64,000 nucleotides of DNA from Pipra filicauda (taxonomy: Eukaryota > Chordata > Aves > Passeriformes > Pipridae), in contig NW_024103441.1 of NCBI RefSeq assembly GCF_003945595.2, positions 868,001 through 932,000 on the forward strand. The letters are read 5' to 3'. The notes beneath the pieces were generated by a model, which saw only the letters and a list, made by a program, of their open reading frames with translations, did no database searches and was not told where the DNA came from. A program made the position numbers and the translations under genes. Positions within the stretch are counted from its first letter, which is position 1. The number at the start of each line of letters is the position of its first letter. This document shows positions 1 to 14,400 of the stretch, piece after piece.

Positions 1-2355
1 GGTAATTTTTCGTCACACCACACAAAGTGCTGCTGAAAATATGTTGTGTTTTTTCTGCAGTATAATTTTATTGCTGGCCTTCTGCCAAGAGTCTTTCTGG
101 CAGCATCTCCCACAGTTGGAAACTGTGTATCTGGGTCAGAAAAGACAAGCGGCTTTTCAGAACAGCTCAATACATTTGGCAGAGATGCTGATATTGTAAT
201 TGAACTCTTTCAGCAACTCTCTTTATGATGTACCCAGACACCAAACAAAACAAGATCTGCAGTGTTGATTAATGTCAAAATAACTGACAGAGAAATATCA
301 AAATAGTTTTCCCTCATGTTAAAAGTATCAACAAACCGAGGGGAACAGATAAGAAATACAATTCACGAGGATTCAGAGAGGAGCACAGGGCAGAGAAATC
401 TGCAAAGCAGGGCTGACCTGCTCCCTGTGCAGATATTCCCCAGTTAAAATCCCAGCTCCCCGTGCACTGAAAAGAACTTCTCCTTCCCCACCACAGGAAG
501 AGAAATCCTGGCCACTCTCAGCCCCAGCAGCACTCTGGAAAGCAGTGCTGCCCTAACACTGGGATACATATTTAATAAGGCTCAGACTGCTTCCAACAAT
601 ATGCTCGGCATCCAATTTCACCTGGAGACTGTGTATTCATAGGAGCTTCATTATTTTCCATGTAATGCATTTCCTGGCAAAGTTGTGTCTGGGTTAGCCT
701 TTAGAAGGCTGGAATTTTCCAGCCAAATGAATAATTACAAAGCAACACTACAGTTAAAAGCTGGAAAGGTACTTCCTCTGGCGAACTCTTACACTTCATA
801 CAACAAATACTTGAGTCTGGGGTTACTCCTGCCTGTTCAGTTCTCACAACATCTCAAGGAAAGGCTCCTGTGCTCGGAGATCTCTTGGGAGCAGCCTCTG
901 CCAGGCAGCCCCAACAGCCAGGTTTAAGTGCCAAAGCCAGGGCAGGCACACACTTGATAAACAGATCTGGAACCTGGAACCATCAGAACTGAGGAACCAA
1001 AGTCACCTTCCAGGACCCAGAGCTCTGACAACTCTGACAGCACCAGGAGAGCGAAGCAGGTGCCCATTGTCAGTGTGGAGGAAGGGACTGGGAGAGCTCC
1101 TGGAGAGAATCCAGCTGTGCCAAGGCACAGATGGAGAACTGGGGGACCCTCAGGCCACAGATGCAACTGAAAAGGGGTGAACACGTGGACTCCCCTCCAA
1201 CTGGGGAGTCAGGACTAGAAAAACAGCCAGAATAAATCACACTGGCACAGTAATTAAAGAAGTTGAAGAATCAAAGCCAAGCAATTGCTTAATCTAGATT
1301 AATGTATTAAGGTAAAAAGAAACAAGGATGTCAGAGTGTAGCTTGTATTTTTAGCTCCTGGAAAGAGGGTGAAGAAAAGATGGTCTAAGGGGAAATCATT
1401 ACCAGCCTAACAGGAAGGTTAAAAAAGGAACAACAGAGGCACTGTGTGAGCACATACACAATCATCTGAAGAAGAAAATGCTCTATTTTAGATAGAATCA
1501 CACCAGCCAGTCTCAGAAAGAAATACCATTAGTAGAAATAACTGCAGCTATTGAATTGTATAAGAAAGAATATAGTTTTAGAAAGAATATAAATCCTTCT
1601 CCCTTGGGATTTAACCTGCTGCAGACTACTGAGGACAGGAGGATACACCACCACGCTCACAGGGTGGTCTTCAGAGCACCAGCGGTATTTTTTACATAAA
1701 TCTCCCTCCAGATTTTTACCTGCCTCTCAGTCCCTGACACCTGCACCAACCCCCTGCACTGCCAGGCTACAGAGGGTCTCCAAGGAAATCATTCTGAAGG
1801 TGCCTTCACCTCTTGGTGTGGGTGTCAGGATGCAAGGCTGACTAGAGACAGACCAAGTGCAGAAAGATTTAAGAACTGTCTGTTGACACTTAAATAACAA
1901 ATTGACACATGAACAGTTTAATGTTTTTCCTGTTCAACCAGTCAGAAATATCCAAAACTGAATTGCCTGTAAATCTGAGCACTACAGAAAACAAAACATC
2001 TTAAAGAGTGCATTTCTTGGCAGGTGTCTTGAAAAAAAACAAAATAAAAAGTCACAGATTGGATAATAGATAAATAATGAATAGCAAAATATTCACGTGA
2101 GACAAGGCAGAAACCACCACTGGATTCTCAATATCTGTGAAATGCTAAACTCACTTCTGGCTTGTGACACCCTAACAAAGGCATTCCTGCTCTCTTGGCT
2201 AAATTGGACAATGGCATCCTGAAGCTACTTTGCAGTCATAATCTGCCATCCACACTCAAAATCACTTGAAATTCCTAACCCAGGCTACATTCACTTACAG
2301 TTGAAGAATTAACTAAATTAATAACAGGATTACAGTACACTGAAATGACACTCAC

Positions 2356-2415
2356 CATCTGCAATGTCATTTTTCCAGAGAAAGAGCTGGTTTAAGCAAA
2401 ATTCTGGATCTATGC
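2356..2415 (-). other. Exon-like segment, possible untranslated exon of the upstream minus-strand gene
   Basis: Read on the minus strand, a 60-nt segment starts after an acceptor-like TGATGTCATTTCAG and ends at GCAGATG followed by the donor GTGAGTGTC. Both sites are reasonable, but the polypyrimidine tract is weak. It codes for nothing I recognise, so it could only be a 5' untranslated exon of the presumed STRBP transcript. Exon-like segments of this kind arise by chance in long introns, hence the low confidence. Confidence 0.18.
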
Positions 2416-2582
2416 CTGAAATGACATCACATTCTCCAAAAGAGAATCACAGTTCTACCTCCTCCACCACACAGTGCAGTCAGTGCCATGCTGGGCTCCT
2501 CACCATCCCAGCACTAAAGCTCTGCAGATCCCAGACTCCCAGAGACTCCCCACATCCCTGGCACTGGTGTCCACTGCCTTAC

Positions 2583-2747
2583 CTGCCAGGCTCCCGCTGC
2601 TCCACAACCACCATGGGAAGCAGCCACAGCGTCCAAGAGACCAAGAACAGGGACATTCCTTCCCCGGCACCCTTTGGCTCCACCAGAATAGCTGCAGTGC
2701 CCCAGTTTCCTTGCTGCTGTGATTCATATCCCATAGAATATGGGATA
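2583..2747 (-). other. Second exon-like segment on the minus strand
   Basis: On the minus strand a 165-nt segment lies between an acceptor-like TCCACCTGCAG and a strong donor, GGCAG followed by GTAAGGCAG. The donor matches the consensus well and the acceptor has a poor pyrimidine tract. No known protein is encoded. It lies about 170 bases upstream, in the minus direction, of the 2356-2415 segment, so both could belong to one untranslated leader. The spacing may equally be coincidence. Confidence 0.13.
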
Positions 2748-5700
2748 CTGCAGGTGGACCTGAGCTGCAGCCCAGCAGGGCTGGGTGAGGGAACAGCCAG
2801 CGAGGGGCCACTGCCACCAACAGGGGCTTCTACGGCTCCATGAGGCCACGGGCACCACGTGGGACAGGCTGGGAGTCACGGCAGCCCCCAGGGTGGCAAT
2901 AAGCAAAATGTAAAGAAGGAGACTGGAGAAGACACTGTCCTGCAGGAGCACTGGCCCTGCTTGTTTTGGTGGCTGCACTTTTCCTCAGTCCATGAGGCAG
3001 AGCCAAGCACGTTGGCTCTCCCAGCTGGTCCCTGCTCTGCAGCTCAGGCTAATGCACAGCCCGGGAATTAGGGAGACGGCAGAGAAAGGCAACATGGATC
3101 CTAAGCCTCTGCTTGTAAATAAAACAAATTGAGTAATTCTTACAAATGACACAATGCAAATAGGTCTTTGAGAGTCACGTGTCCCCAGTGTTTACATGAG
3201 GTTTCAGTTTCAAAGCATTAAGACCTTTTTGAGAACAAATGCTCTGACTAAAATTTCAGCAGCCCTCGACAGTGAAATTTAAACAAGTTTCTCCCCAAGA
3301 TTTCTTCCCCAACATCAATATATACAGACACTGTTTTCAGTACTGCAAACCCACACTGGCTGCTGTGCCCGGCTGCCTTCAGCCACTTTAAACATTCATG
3401 ACTCTCCACTGAAATGCATTTTCTAGTATGTCTGTCTTGCTGCCTCAGTGACTTCTTTTTTTTTTTAATTAAAGAGAGAGGATTTAAAAGGATTTGGAAG
3501 GGAAGACCACTAGACTCTGTGAGTACTGTGCAAAAAGCTCTTGTGCTCCCAGGCAGTACACATTCTCCATCAGACTTTTCCCATGTTTTGGTTCCACTGT
3601 GACTCCCAAACAAGTTCAGGGTAATTTTTCACTTCCTGACTAATTGGCTGTTTTGTCAACGAACACGTTGTCAAAGGTTCAGGGTTACTAAAAGCTGAAG
3701 GTTTTAAGTGGTTTTTCTTGCCATCTCTTGCCCATCCAACCATGTTTTTTGAAGTTTGATTCAACGTCACAACATGTAATGGCACAGAAAGGTCTGAAAC
3801 AGAATCTGTAACTACGATCTGGGGCTGCTTGGGGAACAGAAGTGGCTCTTTTGAAACCTTCTCCAAACACAGCACAAGCCCCACGATGGCAGAGAAGGGG
3901 GGTCTCTCTAGGGAAGGGCACCCTGCCTGCCATCCATTTGCAGCCTCACAACACAATTATTTACTTCAAAGGCACGATAACCCTACCAAAAGATTTGAAT
4001 TAGGTTATTTAGGCATGAAAGGTAGCAACAATATCCATCAAAGCAAAACACAGCACACACCAGCGTGTGAGATGGCAGAGGAGGAACTGTCAGCCTCACA
4101 TTTGTGACCCAGGTTATTTGTCTTGGACAAGACTTTGTAGTGGGAAGTCCCGGCTTGGGCAAGACGAAGAAAAAGAGCCACAGACATATTTAGAGATTTA
4201 CAAAATTCATAACTAAAAACAAAAGTCCTATTGCCCTGGAAAACTATTGAGTCTAAAAATATTTTAAATGGGCTCAGTCCAGCATCCTCTTGCCTCAGCA
4301 GATCTCCAGTGCACGCCTGTGCTGTCAGATCTGCCAACTTCACTTGAAAAACTCATCTATTATTCCTCTCTCCAGTTCGCACGGCACAGGACGGGGTTGG
4401 GAACGGAAAAAAAGGAACTTCAGCAGGGACCATCAGTGGTAGAAATGCTCAGTTTGAAGACCACAAGCCAGGCTGCAAAATTAATTTCTCGGTCTAAGTT
4501 ATATCTGTCATTCTTACCCTTAGGAACATCCCGAGTAATGACTTTTTTTGCTTGCTTATTTTTAATAGGATATTGAAATTTAAAAATTTAGCAAAATTGG
4601 GTGTCTGTAGCACTGTATTCTCCAGTATCTTTGGAGAACACAACTGTGCCAAGTAAGTGTTCCTGAACTTGAAAAGTTACACTTAATCTTTTCTTATCTT
4701 TCAAATTTCAAATAAAATCTGGGGGGGAGGGGGAAGAATAAATGTGCCAATCCCAGCTGGATGGCATTTTGAAGATCATGGACATAGCTTTGCTGCTTTG
4801 GCCTCTTCACATTTCCTATAGAGCTGTGAATTAGTTTAATTTCTCTTTATAGATAATGTAATCTCCAGTGTGTCACTTGGAACAGCAGCAAAGACACTTC
4901 CAGCTCTTCCTTTGTTAAAGAAGCTCCCTCAGCCTCTGCATTCCCCACCATCTCCTTGGGATCGAGTCCCCAGCGTCAGACCTTGCCCTCCTGTCAACAT
5001 CAAGCAACAAATCTCTGAGCAGCAAAAGAAGATCCACATGAGCATCCTGGAGGCAACACATGAGCCACAGGACCCTGCTGTTCCGTGAGTGTGGGGAGGG
5101 GAAAACACCCCCGGGGTGTGAGGGGGTGCACAGCCCCCAGGAACGGGGGCAGACCCCAGGGAGCAAACAGCCTGACAGTCAGGAGCAGCATTCAGCTCTC
5201 AGCTTGGCAGGGAGATCAATTCACAGCAACACAACTCTCTCCCCAAAGCTCCCTTCATACACTGGAGTCGCTAAAAGTAACACTTGAAATTACTGTCAGG
5301 GGAAAGACTGGAGAAAAACAATCCAGGTTGGTTTATTTTGGGCCATTAACTGCAGTTTGTGTCTGGCCACTTCAGTTCCCCTGATAACGGGAAAGCTGCT
5401 GTTCCTCACAGCAACACTGATGGGGGTTCTCCTGCTTCTCTAAAGAAGTTGAACCTGGGAAGCCACAACCTGTCAGGGTGGGAGAGCACACGGCCCCAAT
5501 GCAGAGGGCAGGACCAAACCCGGGGTCAGAAACCAGCTGCCACAGACTGAGGGTGTTCTCCTCGGGTGGGCAGGGGGAGAGAAACCCTTTCATCCCTCAG
5601 GGAGAAGTTATGAGGAAATGAGGTTAGAGTGTAAATGTTTTATTGCCTGTTTAGCTGCCTATGGAAATCTGTGTCCATGTCAACACCATCACCACCACCA

Positions 5701-7474
5701 ACGGGACACGATCACTGAACTCTCTTGTCAGTGCAAAGAACCTGCCTGGTTTTCAGTCTAAAACTATACTTTTAGTAGCCTAAGAATGTCAGGTTATAAT
5801 GCCACTAATATAGCTTATTCCACAGTTCAACCAAAATTCAACTCTATAACCTGAAAATTTTGTGTTAATGAGAAAAATTCTTCTTTAAAAAAATCCATAA
5901 ATGCTTTGTGCACTGAAAGAGCACTTGGTTCTGCTGGTTTATGAGTTCTTCTCTTTGCACAGCTCCTCTGTTGTGGAAACAAAACTCTCTGTATTGGGCC
6001 TTCCCAGTGACATTTGCAGACTCCTACACTTGCTCCAACAGGACGTTCAGAAAAGGTTCTTACTGGCCTCTAAAAGTTAGCTCATCATTAACTGACTGCA
6101 GAAATACACTAAAGAAATAAAACAACATGAAAGAACATTCTGGAAAAGGCTTGTTGCTTGTTTTTAGGGAAACAAAAAGTAATTAAACCTAGCTAAGACT
6201 TTTTCATTGAGCATTTTGCTCTAAAGCATTGAGAACTCACAGAACAGCAGAACCACCAGTGCAGAACTGTCAACACAGGCAAAGGCTGTCCCTGAAATTC
6301 AGTGGACAAATACTACCAGGCACTTTCATGCTTCACAGAGACAAAATCCAGAAGTTAAATTTAGAATGATGATTTCTGCAGGCACTCAGATGTTTCTGCT
6401 CTAAATTTTCGAGAAATTGCAAATTACAACTTGGCAGACTTTAAACTGACCCAGCATGTGTCTTGTGCAATCCAATCATGATCTGTCCTGTTACTCTGCA
6501 AAGCTTAGGGAAAAAACATCATGCCTTTGAACACATGATTTCAGACAACTGACAGAGACATTCCATCAGTCTCTTCCATTTTGATTACAGTAGCAAGTCC
6601 CAACATGCTTTTATTGGCAAAACAACCAAAATCAGCCCTTAGGTACACACACAAGAATTCCACACCACTTCAAACATCACTCTGCAATAGCTGTGGTAGG
6701 TGTAAATGTTACACTCTTTGCATTTAGCAGAGACCCCGAGTGACTGTCCCAATGCCCCAGTAAAGCAGTGGCAGGACTTGGAAGAGCAGTTTGTCATTTA
6801 CTACATACACCAAGCATCCTCTCCCCCCTTTTCAGCTTTCCACCCTTTCCTCAGGCTTCATTAGTTTCATTTGAGCAGACACTGCATTCCTGGCTGCTTT
6901 TGCTATTCCCCCTCTGTTGCAGGACACAGCCCTTCCCACAGGTCAGCCTGGCAAACTGTCACAGGGAACCTTCACACCAATCACCTGTGCATTCATGAGA
7001 TTCAAATTAGCAATTCAATATCTGAATATGGGCTGGTTAAACTCTGGAATCTAATTCACAATGTGTCCTCTTTTCAGGCATCACATTTTTTGAGCACTCT
7101 GCTCTTTTCAAAGTCAAACTGACGTGGGCTCAGGAACCTTGTTTTTTTTTTCCAGAGAGGACAATGGAGCCCCTCTTCTGTCAGGCAGCAGAACACACAC
7201 AGTCTGTTCTCGGGAAGAACAGGAGCCAGGAAGGACAAGAAGAACATTGCAGGACACCAGCAAGGGACCCAAGCCTTTCTGCAAGGTAAGGGGAAGCTTT
7301 GCAGCCCTGCTCTGTAAAGCAGCTCCTCAGCACTGAGCATCTCACTCTGCACACCAAATTCCACCATATGGTTTGGCTTTGAAGGAAGAAAACCACAGGC
7401 AGCTGCCTTTGCCACTTGGTTTTTCTAGAGCTTTAAGAGACATAGGAAGAGGCTGTGGAGGATAAGGGAGTTCA

Positions 7475-7508
7475 TTCTTCTCTCTCTCTCTCTCTCTTTC
7501 TCTCTCTT
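7475..7508. repeat. CT-rich microsatellite
   Basis: Near-continuous run of CT dinucleotides interrupted by a few TT steps, in the presumed STRBP intron. On the minus strand it is a GA run. Confidence 0.9.
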
Positions 7509-7834
7509 AAAAAACAAACAAATTAACCCGTCAACCTCCCCAGCCTTCACACTACATACTACATGGCCACCTAAAACACCCAAAACCAAATGGAAAGGAT
7601 AGAGGGTCTGAGAGCATCTTTCTTACAAATCAGAAGAGACACTGGGAACTCCCAGATGACCAGGAGTGCACGTGCCTGAACCCCAATGACACCCCTCAAA
7701 CAAGGTCTCTTCAGTCTGCTCCACACTAAGCTCCAGCCATCCAACAGCAGTTTATAAGTCCTGGGAGTTCATTCAGGATGGCTGCTTTGATCCTAGATCT
7801 TTTCAGGAGATTTTTCAAAGTTTGTTAGAGTATT

Positions 7835-7880
7835 TTCAGCTGGAAAGGACCCACAACAATCACCAACTGCAACACAAGAG
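7835..7880. mobile_element. Possible degraded CR1 LINE fragment
   Basis: The segment GCTGGAAAGGACCCACAAC, followed by AATCACCAACTGCAAC, resembles the well-known conserved block near the 3' end of avian CR1 LINEs (a GGAAGGGACC core, then an ATCA...CCAAC block). Flanking sequence is too diverged for me to set element borders or orientation with confidence. No terminal octamer repeats of the CR1 type are visible. The call is by memory of the consensus. Confidence 0.35.
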
Positions 7881-8341
7881 GAGCACAAATAATGAAAGCA
7901 GAGCAGGGAAAAGGAAAGAGGGGAAGTACAGTAAATCCTGTACTCCTCAGCTCTCTGCCAGAATTCAGTTTTCTATAGGCTGTGCATGAGACTTGCTACT
8001 GTGCTGTGTGATGAGGGCAAAGGGAGCTCATTGAGCCAAGGTGCACCTGCTAAAACTGGCACTAAAACTACTGCAAGTGACTGGTGCCCAGCACAAACAG
8101 AAAGCCAGTCCTTGTTCCTCTGGCACAAGAGGACTCCTTACTGCGAGTGCCACGTACAGCTCAGACATTTATAAGCAAAAGCAAAGACACTGGCCAAGGG
8201 ATTTGTATTAAAATACAGATTACAGCTCACAGGGTGAGGGAAATGGCAAAGGGAGCAGTGAGTCCATGGCCAGCCAGGCTCTCCCCAAGCAGCCCTTCCT
8301 CTGAAGGAGCTGCAAGGAGACAGCCTGAGCCAACAGTTTCT

Positions 8342-8424
8342 ACAGCAACTGCAGAAGCACCAGTTCAGTGATACTCCGAGCCTGCAGTAACTGCAGAAGC
8401 GTCAGGAAATGGATACTCCGAAGG
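8342..8424 (+). repeat. Imperfect two-copy direct repeat
   Basis: Two adjacent imperfect copies share the blocks AACTGCAGAAGC and GATACTCCGA in the same order. No function is evident. Confidence 0.5.
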
Positions 8425-11400
8425 AACCTGTCACAGTTTCACCTGGACTGCCTCCACCTCCCTGGGCAGTCCATTGATCCCAACCAGCTGAGCTCCACTC
8501 TCTACTTGCCCATTCCTCTGCAAACGCTTCTGAATCCTCTTTACCCTTAATGTCCTTTCAGTACACTTGCTCCTCTTCAGAATTTCATGGAATTTGACAC
8601 GGGCATGAGAGAGAGTTTTGTAGACACGGTGCTGGAAGGATGAGTGTCCTCATCCCTCCGTGTGTGGGGCTGCTGCAACTCCTCAGGGAGGGTGGAATGC
8701 TGTTATGACAATGGCCCTGTGCTCGTGCTGCACCACTAAAAGCACCCTTGGAAGCATCTCAACAGGAACCAAAACAGAGGCTGGTTACCACCCAACTGCA
8801 CAGAAAGAGCAGAGCCATTTGTAACGGGGTGACTTCAACACTGATGTGCAGAGGCCATATTAAGGAGCAAAATACTGCACCTATGCACTTGGTAAGTGTC
8901 TCAACTAAGAACTGTCACTCACTCAAGGATGTTTGGGGCAGGACATCTCTCATTACCCTTTTAAGAATCTGCTGTAGATTCTCAACAGTTCCACGTAAAC
9001 TTCATCAGTTCCACATAAACACCCTTTTGCACGAGTTTTTCCTTAACTCTGCACTTTTACTTTGTTTCACACAAACTTGGCACGAAGCTCAGGCTCCTGA
9101 CCCACAGCAAGAAGTTAAACAACACTGCTTGTTTGTTTTTAGAAGGGTCAGGAAGTTTCCAGTTTCAGGCTCATCAGTGTTCCGGGTGGAGGGGAGCAAC
9201 ATGTACAGTCCCAGCTCAGGGACATTCAGTATTCAACCCCTCTGCAAAGAGCAGAGACCTGGCAAAGATGCACTTCCTAAACTGCTCTTTTTATTGGTTT
9301 ATTACATGAGGCCACATCCACAAAACCAGATTTTTGGTCAAGAGTTCACTACTTATATAATACTGACTCCCAGCTACCTGCTTCAAACAATATCCTCTAT
9401 CTCCTGGGCTAACAAAAGGAAAATGACTGAATTCCCTCAAAAGATAAAGCAGACTGCATGAAAATAGTGGAAAAGAATCTCATTCCCACACTAATGGTAG
9501 TAGAGAAGAAACATAAAGGCAAACATATTTTGTTTTTATCTTTGTGCCTTTTATCATGATTGTTTCAGATAGCACCATCACTATTGTGACAGTTATTTCT
9601 AAAACGTGAAGTACTATGAAATCTAAAGTGGAAAAGTGTCTTATAACTTGTTAAAGCATCAGCATGCAAAGATGACTTCTGGATCAAATTTATTCCTTAG
9701 CAGGCTGATTTTGAAGGAATAAACAGTACAGTTCCAGACAACCATCTTTTAATACAAATTAATATTAAAATGTCACTTATTTAGCAACTATGCACAATGT
9801 CAGGTTCCACATAATCTGCTAAGACTAAAAAGTCAACCAAAATTTTTAAATTGTTGAAAATACCCCGGTTACAGGAGGTTCTTAAGCGGCTCCAAGGTGG
9901 GAGTCATGATTCTTTTCTCTTACACAAATTTAGACAACTGTGTTCTCTCTCCAGCCTCCTGGCCATCTGTAGAGATGAGGAGGTGTGTACAGATGTGGGC
10001 TCAGAGCAGAACAAGCTACTTCTCTGAGCTCATATTTTTGGCAGTCACCAATTTCACCCTCACCCACCAGAAGCAGAGAAGTTATCAGTTTTGTCTCCCC
10101 CCCTTTCCCAGTATTTGCCTTTCTTCCTGGCTTTTCTAGAACACTTGTCACCATATTTACTGGAGTACAGTTATCACTGGTTTTAAAATAACAGGTTTTC
10201 TAAGATGGAGAAATATTTCAGGTCTTTATAGGGGAACGTCAGACACAAAGAAATTAAATTGTGCGGTAAATCAGCGGCGGAACCTGAAAAGGGGCCAAAT
10301 GCTCCCCTAATCAATACTTGCAGGTTAATCACAGAGTTGCTCAGTGCCTGGTGTTGAAGTGTTTTACCCACTGGGCTTTTTAGGAGTTTCCAGTTTTGGA
10401 AGGAATGCTCCCAGTTCTCCTGGACGCCCCATCCCCGTTACCCCTGTAGGCAGCACCGCATTTCAAGGCTGGTGCTGCTCTTTAAGGTCACCCAAATGGC
10501 ACAGCTGATCACTTTAAAGGAACAGATTAAGTCTCTGTATGACTGAAGACTTGGACAGCATGACTGGGTAACCAAAGAAGCCCTAATCTGTTTGCCAAGT
10601 CCAATTATCCAGACATGGAATCAAGAGATCATGAAGCATTAGGACACTGAATAACTGCTCACCAAACAGCTTCAGCTCTCTGGAAAGATGACAATCATAA
10701 GAGTCTCTGACATGGAAAAGAGGTCCTTCAAAGCAGAGGTGGGGAGAAATCAGGCCTTGAGCATTTATGTTTTCCTCTCATTTCATGCTGAGCTAAACCA
10801 GCTAAAGAGCAAAGGGGAAGAGATTGGGATTGGAAGTAGAAGAGGAGTAGAAATCCATATGTTCTGAATCTGTATATCTGTGCATTTACAAATTCCAGCA
10901 GATACCTGAGATTACATCTGGGATCTCATTTCTCAGTTTAGCAAAGGTCTTTGAAGCAAATAAGATGAGCCCAAGCTCCTTCACTCCAGTGAAGGAGAGA
11001 GTCCAGGCAGCAGCTCCAATAGGTTCTCAGGTAGGATTTCAGCCTGGTTTACTTAAGGGAAAAAAAAATCTCCAGTTCTCACTGTACTTATTGTTCAGCA
11101 AAGCAACTGCAGAAGCCAAGAACTGAGGCCATACAAATTCTTCTTTCTCTTTGTTTCTCTTTCAGGGTGAGGAGTTACATAATAAGTAACATTCATCTAA
11201 AGTGTTGCCCATTAGCAGAAGACCCCACCTAAGCACATCTTTCCTGTCTTTATATACAAAGAAAAATTAGCCAGTCAGGTTTCTGGAATCCAGTGTAAAG
11301 TACAGCCCAACCTGAAATGTCTCTTTCTAATTTACTCTAAATTAGTCCAGGTGTGGCCCTGGGGTGCACAACTGCCACAATATACGGTGTTATGGGGCTA

Positions 11401-14400
11401 AACACTTCCCACATTTTCATGGGTACCTTCTGTTCCTCAGTTTTCTCTACAAGCACGTTATAGTCTTCCATATTGTGCTTTATGGATTCCTTGCAATCCC
11501 TTCAAATGGCCTGCTTGGAGATCCATGTTCTCTCCTTGTCCTGTCACACCACAGCTTTCCAGTGGCTGTGTGTATTCTCTGGTATTTCACTCCCTGAAGT
11601 CACAGGCTGTGCACCTACAGCTGCCCTTTCTATTCCAGAGTCCTTTCCATATCCCCAAATTGTCACCTTAGACATACAGCAATCAGGCAGAGCAGAGAAG
11701 GAAAAGTAGAAAGGCACTAAGTGCATGGAGGGTCAGGGAGCAAACTACAGCCCCCAGATGCAGAGAAAAAGAGCAAGTTGCCATATGCAAAGAGCTGCCC
11801 CTTCAGCACAAATTTATCAAAAAACAGGAATAAATGACTGATTTTTCTACTTCAAACTGGAAAATGGATGTCTTCACCCAGACTGAGCATCAGTCACACA
11901 CCTACCAGAACATCACAGAGCCTCCTCGGCTGGAAAAACCAGCCAGGCAGGTTGGGCCACGGCCACCTCTCCCCACGTGGCCAGAGAATTAACACATAAA
12001 CAGCTGTTCTGTGCATTCAACTTCAAAACTGATCAGATGTTAACACACAGTTACTCAGCAGATCCACTGATAACGTGTCAGTTGTTGTGCTTAATGAAAA
12101 CCTGCACAGCCCAGTCCATGGATCCAACCCACACCAGGTGATCACGCTGCTGCTCTGTCAGAAACACAGCACCAGCTGACACTGAGAGCCATGGGGCAGG
12201 CACCTCAAATGCTCCTGATTTTCTTTTTTAATATGAGCTGTAACTGGTTTTTTGAATGGGCCTATTTGTACTGTCCTAACCATAGGCTTTCACCCAGTCT
12301 CCAGGTGATGTGTTTGGTCCCTGTCTTGCTAAGCAGGCTGTAAAAAGACCTTTTAAATCAAACACCTCCTTTAGTCAGGCATATGCCAGCTGGCAAGCTT
12401 AAAACATCCCCTACTTCAATAATATTAGACAATGAAATTCAGTGGAGTGCAGCATGGTGGCTCGTTTCCTTGATGACTCTGGTACACACTCTTTATGGAG
12501 AGAGATCATGTTTATGGAAAGGGTTAAATTGGTAACAGTGGCTGCTGCACCATAACAAAAAACAAAGCCTGCAGTAAGTAATGAAAATTTTTATGCTTCC
12601 TCCATGACTTACCACAATCCACTGTTACAGGAGCCCTTTCAAATACAGACTGAAAAAGGTGAATTGGTTCCACAGTACCACTGGAACCAGGTGAAGCCAT
12701 TTCTTGGCAAACTCTCACTGGAAGCACTCGGAGCGCTGGATGCCCAGGAAGACCCTACTGGCAGTCTCAGCCCCCTCAGCCTGTGCAGGGCCAGTTTTGG
12801 CACAGCCTATTTGTGGCCTCCCACACACCTGGGGGCTCTTGGTGCCTTTCCAGAAGGCAGGTGCTGCCAGCTGAGAACTGGGATTAGGGAAGATTTTGTT
12901 TGGGGTCATTCTCAACCCAGGCCAATAGCTCAGGAGAAACATCTCCCCATGGAACATCATCCCTGTGTCTCAGGGAACACTAAAGACTCCTGAGGGCCCA
13001 ACACTTGAGACGCTGTGCCAGCACTCCAGGCTGCTGTGTGACAAGTCAAGGAATGTGTTCAGTGAAAGTGTCTCCCCTCCCAAGAATCAGAGGGAAAAGA
13101 GAGAAGGAAAGGCCCTAAACTCAACCTGCCCTTTTCTGCTCCTACTGGGGGGCAATTTCTGTGAGGCAGCACCAGTTTCTCACCATTGAATTAATTTACT
13201 GCCAAGCCAAGTGCCAAGTTCTGCCTCAATCACTATTTCACTTCAGAGTTTAAGGTCTAAAATCTTAATCAGCTCTGGTTTATAATATTTCTTCAAGTTC
13301 TGTGACATCTCGTGGCTACCCACGAGAAAGAATGTTCTTCCCAACCAGATATTCAAACATTTAATCTTTCAATACAGTCAAAGTAAATGCACAAAAAGAA
13401 CAAGAAGCAGCAAAATTTAATTTACTGGGATAGCCATACATACCCCAAGTTTATTTTCTTTTTCAGCATACAATTAAGAGTAATTTAATTCCCCTACGTA
13501 GGCATTACATGAAAGAGAAACATTACTGTGAGAAGAGCTCAGTACTATTGGTACACAAACCTTACGACAGATAAATTAGACCTTAGGAAAACAGCATATA
13601 ATTTACATTTTGTTATGTCAATCACCAGCAGCATCTTAAGGCTCTTAAACACCATGCCAAACCACAACATAAGGGAACTAATGTAAATCAACCCATGTGG
13701 CAGGATCACTTCAGTTTCCACAATCCAAGAGATCCCCTAAAATGGATTTCATCAGATTATTCCTCTTCAACATCCATTTACACCTTTAATTTGCCAGCAC
13801 GTTACGACAGTATTTTACTCCAAGAGCTACGAAGTTGTGCATAGTTCTAGAAAAACCAACAGTGTAAAACAAGGACATGAATTAATCCCTGGCCTTCCCT
13901 AGAGAAGCCAATGGGCAAATGTGCAGGTGGCCCAGAAAATCCCCCCTTGGATTAGTCCCAGAGATCTTGGGTTCAGCAGAGGGACAGAAAAGGACTGTGC
14001 TTTACATCCCTTCCCCAAGAGCAGAACAAATGACATACCCCGGGTTTGTTCTCCCCCACAGCACCTCGGCCACAGTCCAGCTCTGCCCGGGAAATGTCAG
14101 GATGGGCTTTGCAAAGGAGAACTGTGAGCAAGGCAACAGCCCAACACAGCCCGAGGATTCTCTGTCCTCTCCCATTCCATGGTGGTTTACAGGGAGACCA
14201 CCGGGAACAGAAGGTAATTTAGCTACGGAATAAAGCCCAAAAATCCAAAGAGCAACATGTTTACTCACTCCTATAATTCATAAGGATTCCTGTGCAGGTT
14301 TTTTGTTAAGGGACATGAATTGAGGTTTTCAGAGAAGTTCAGTGGGAACACTGTCCCTCTGTGAGCTGGAACAGACACGAACTGGGACTGTTCTCTGTCA

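Noticed and set aside
8748..9461. 237-codon open frame on the + strand
   Set aside because: Longer than usual by chance, but no domain, signal peptide, splice or promoter context, and no resemblance to a known family.
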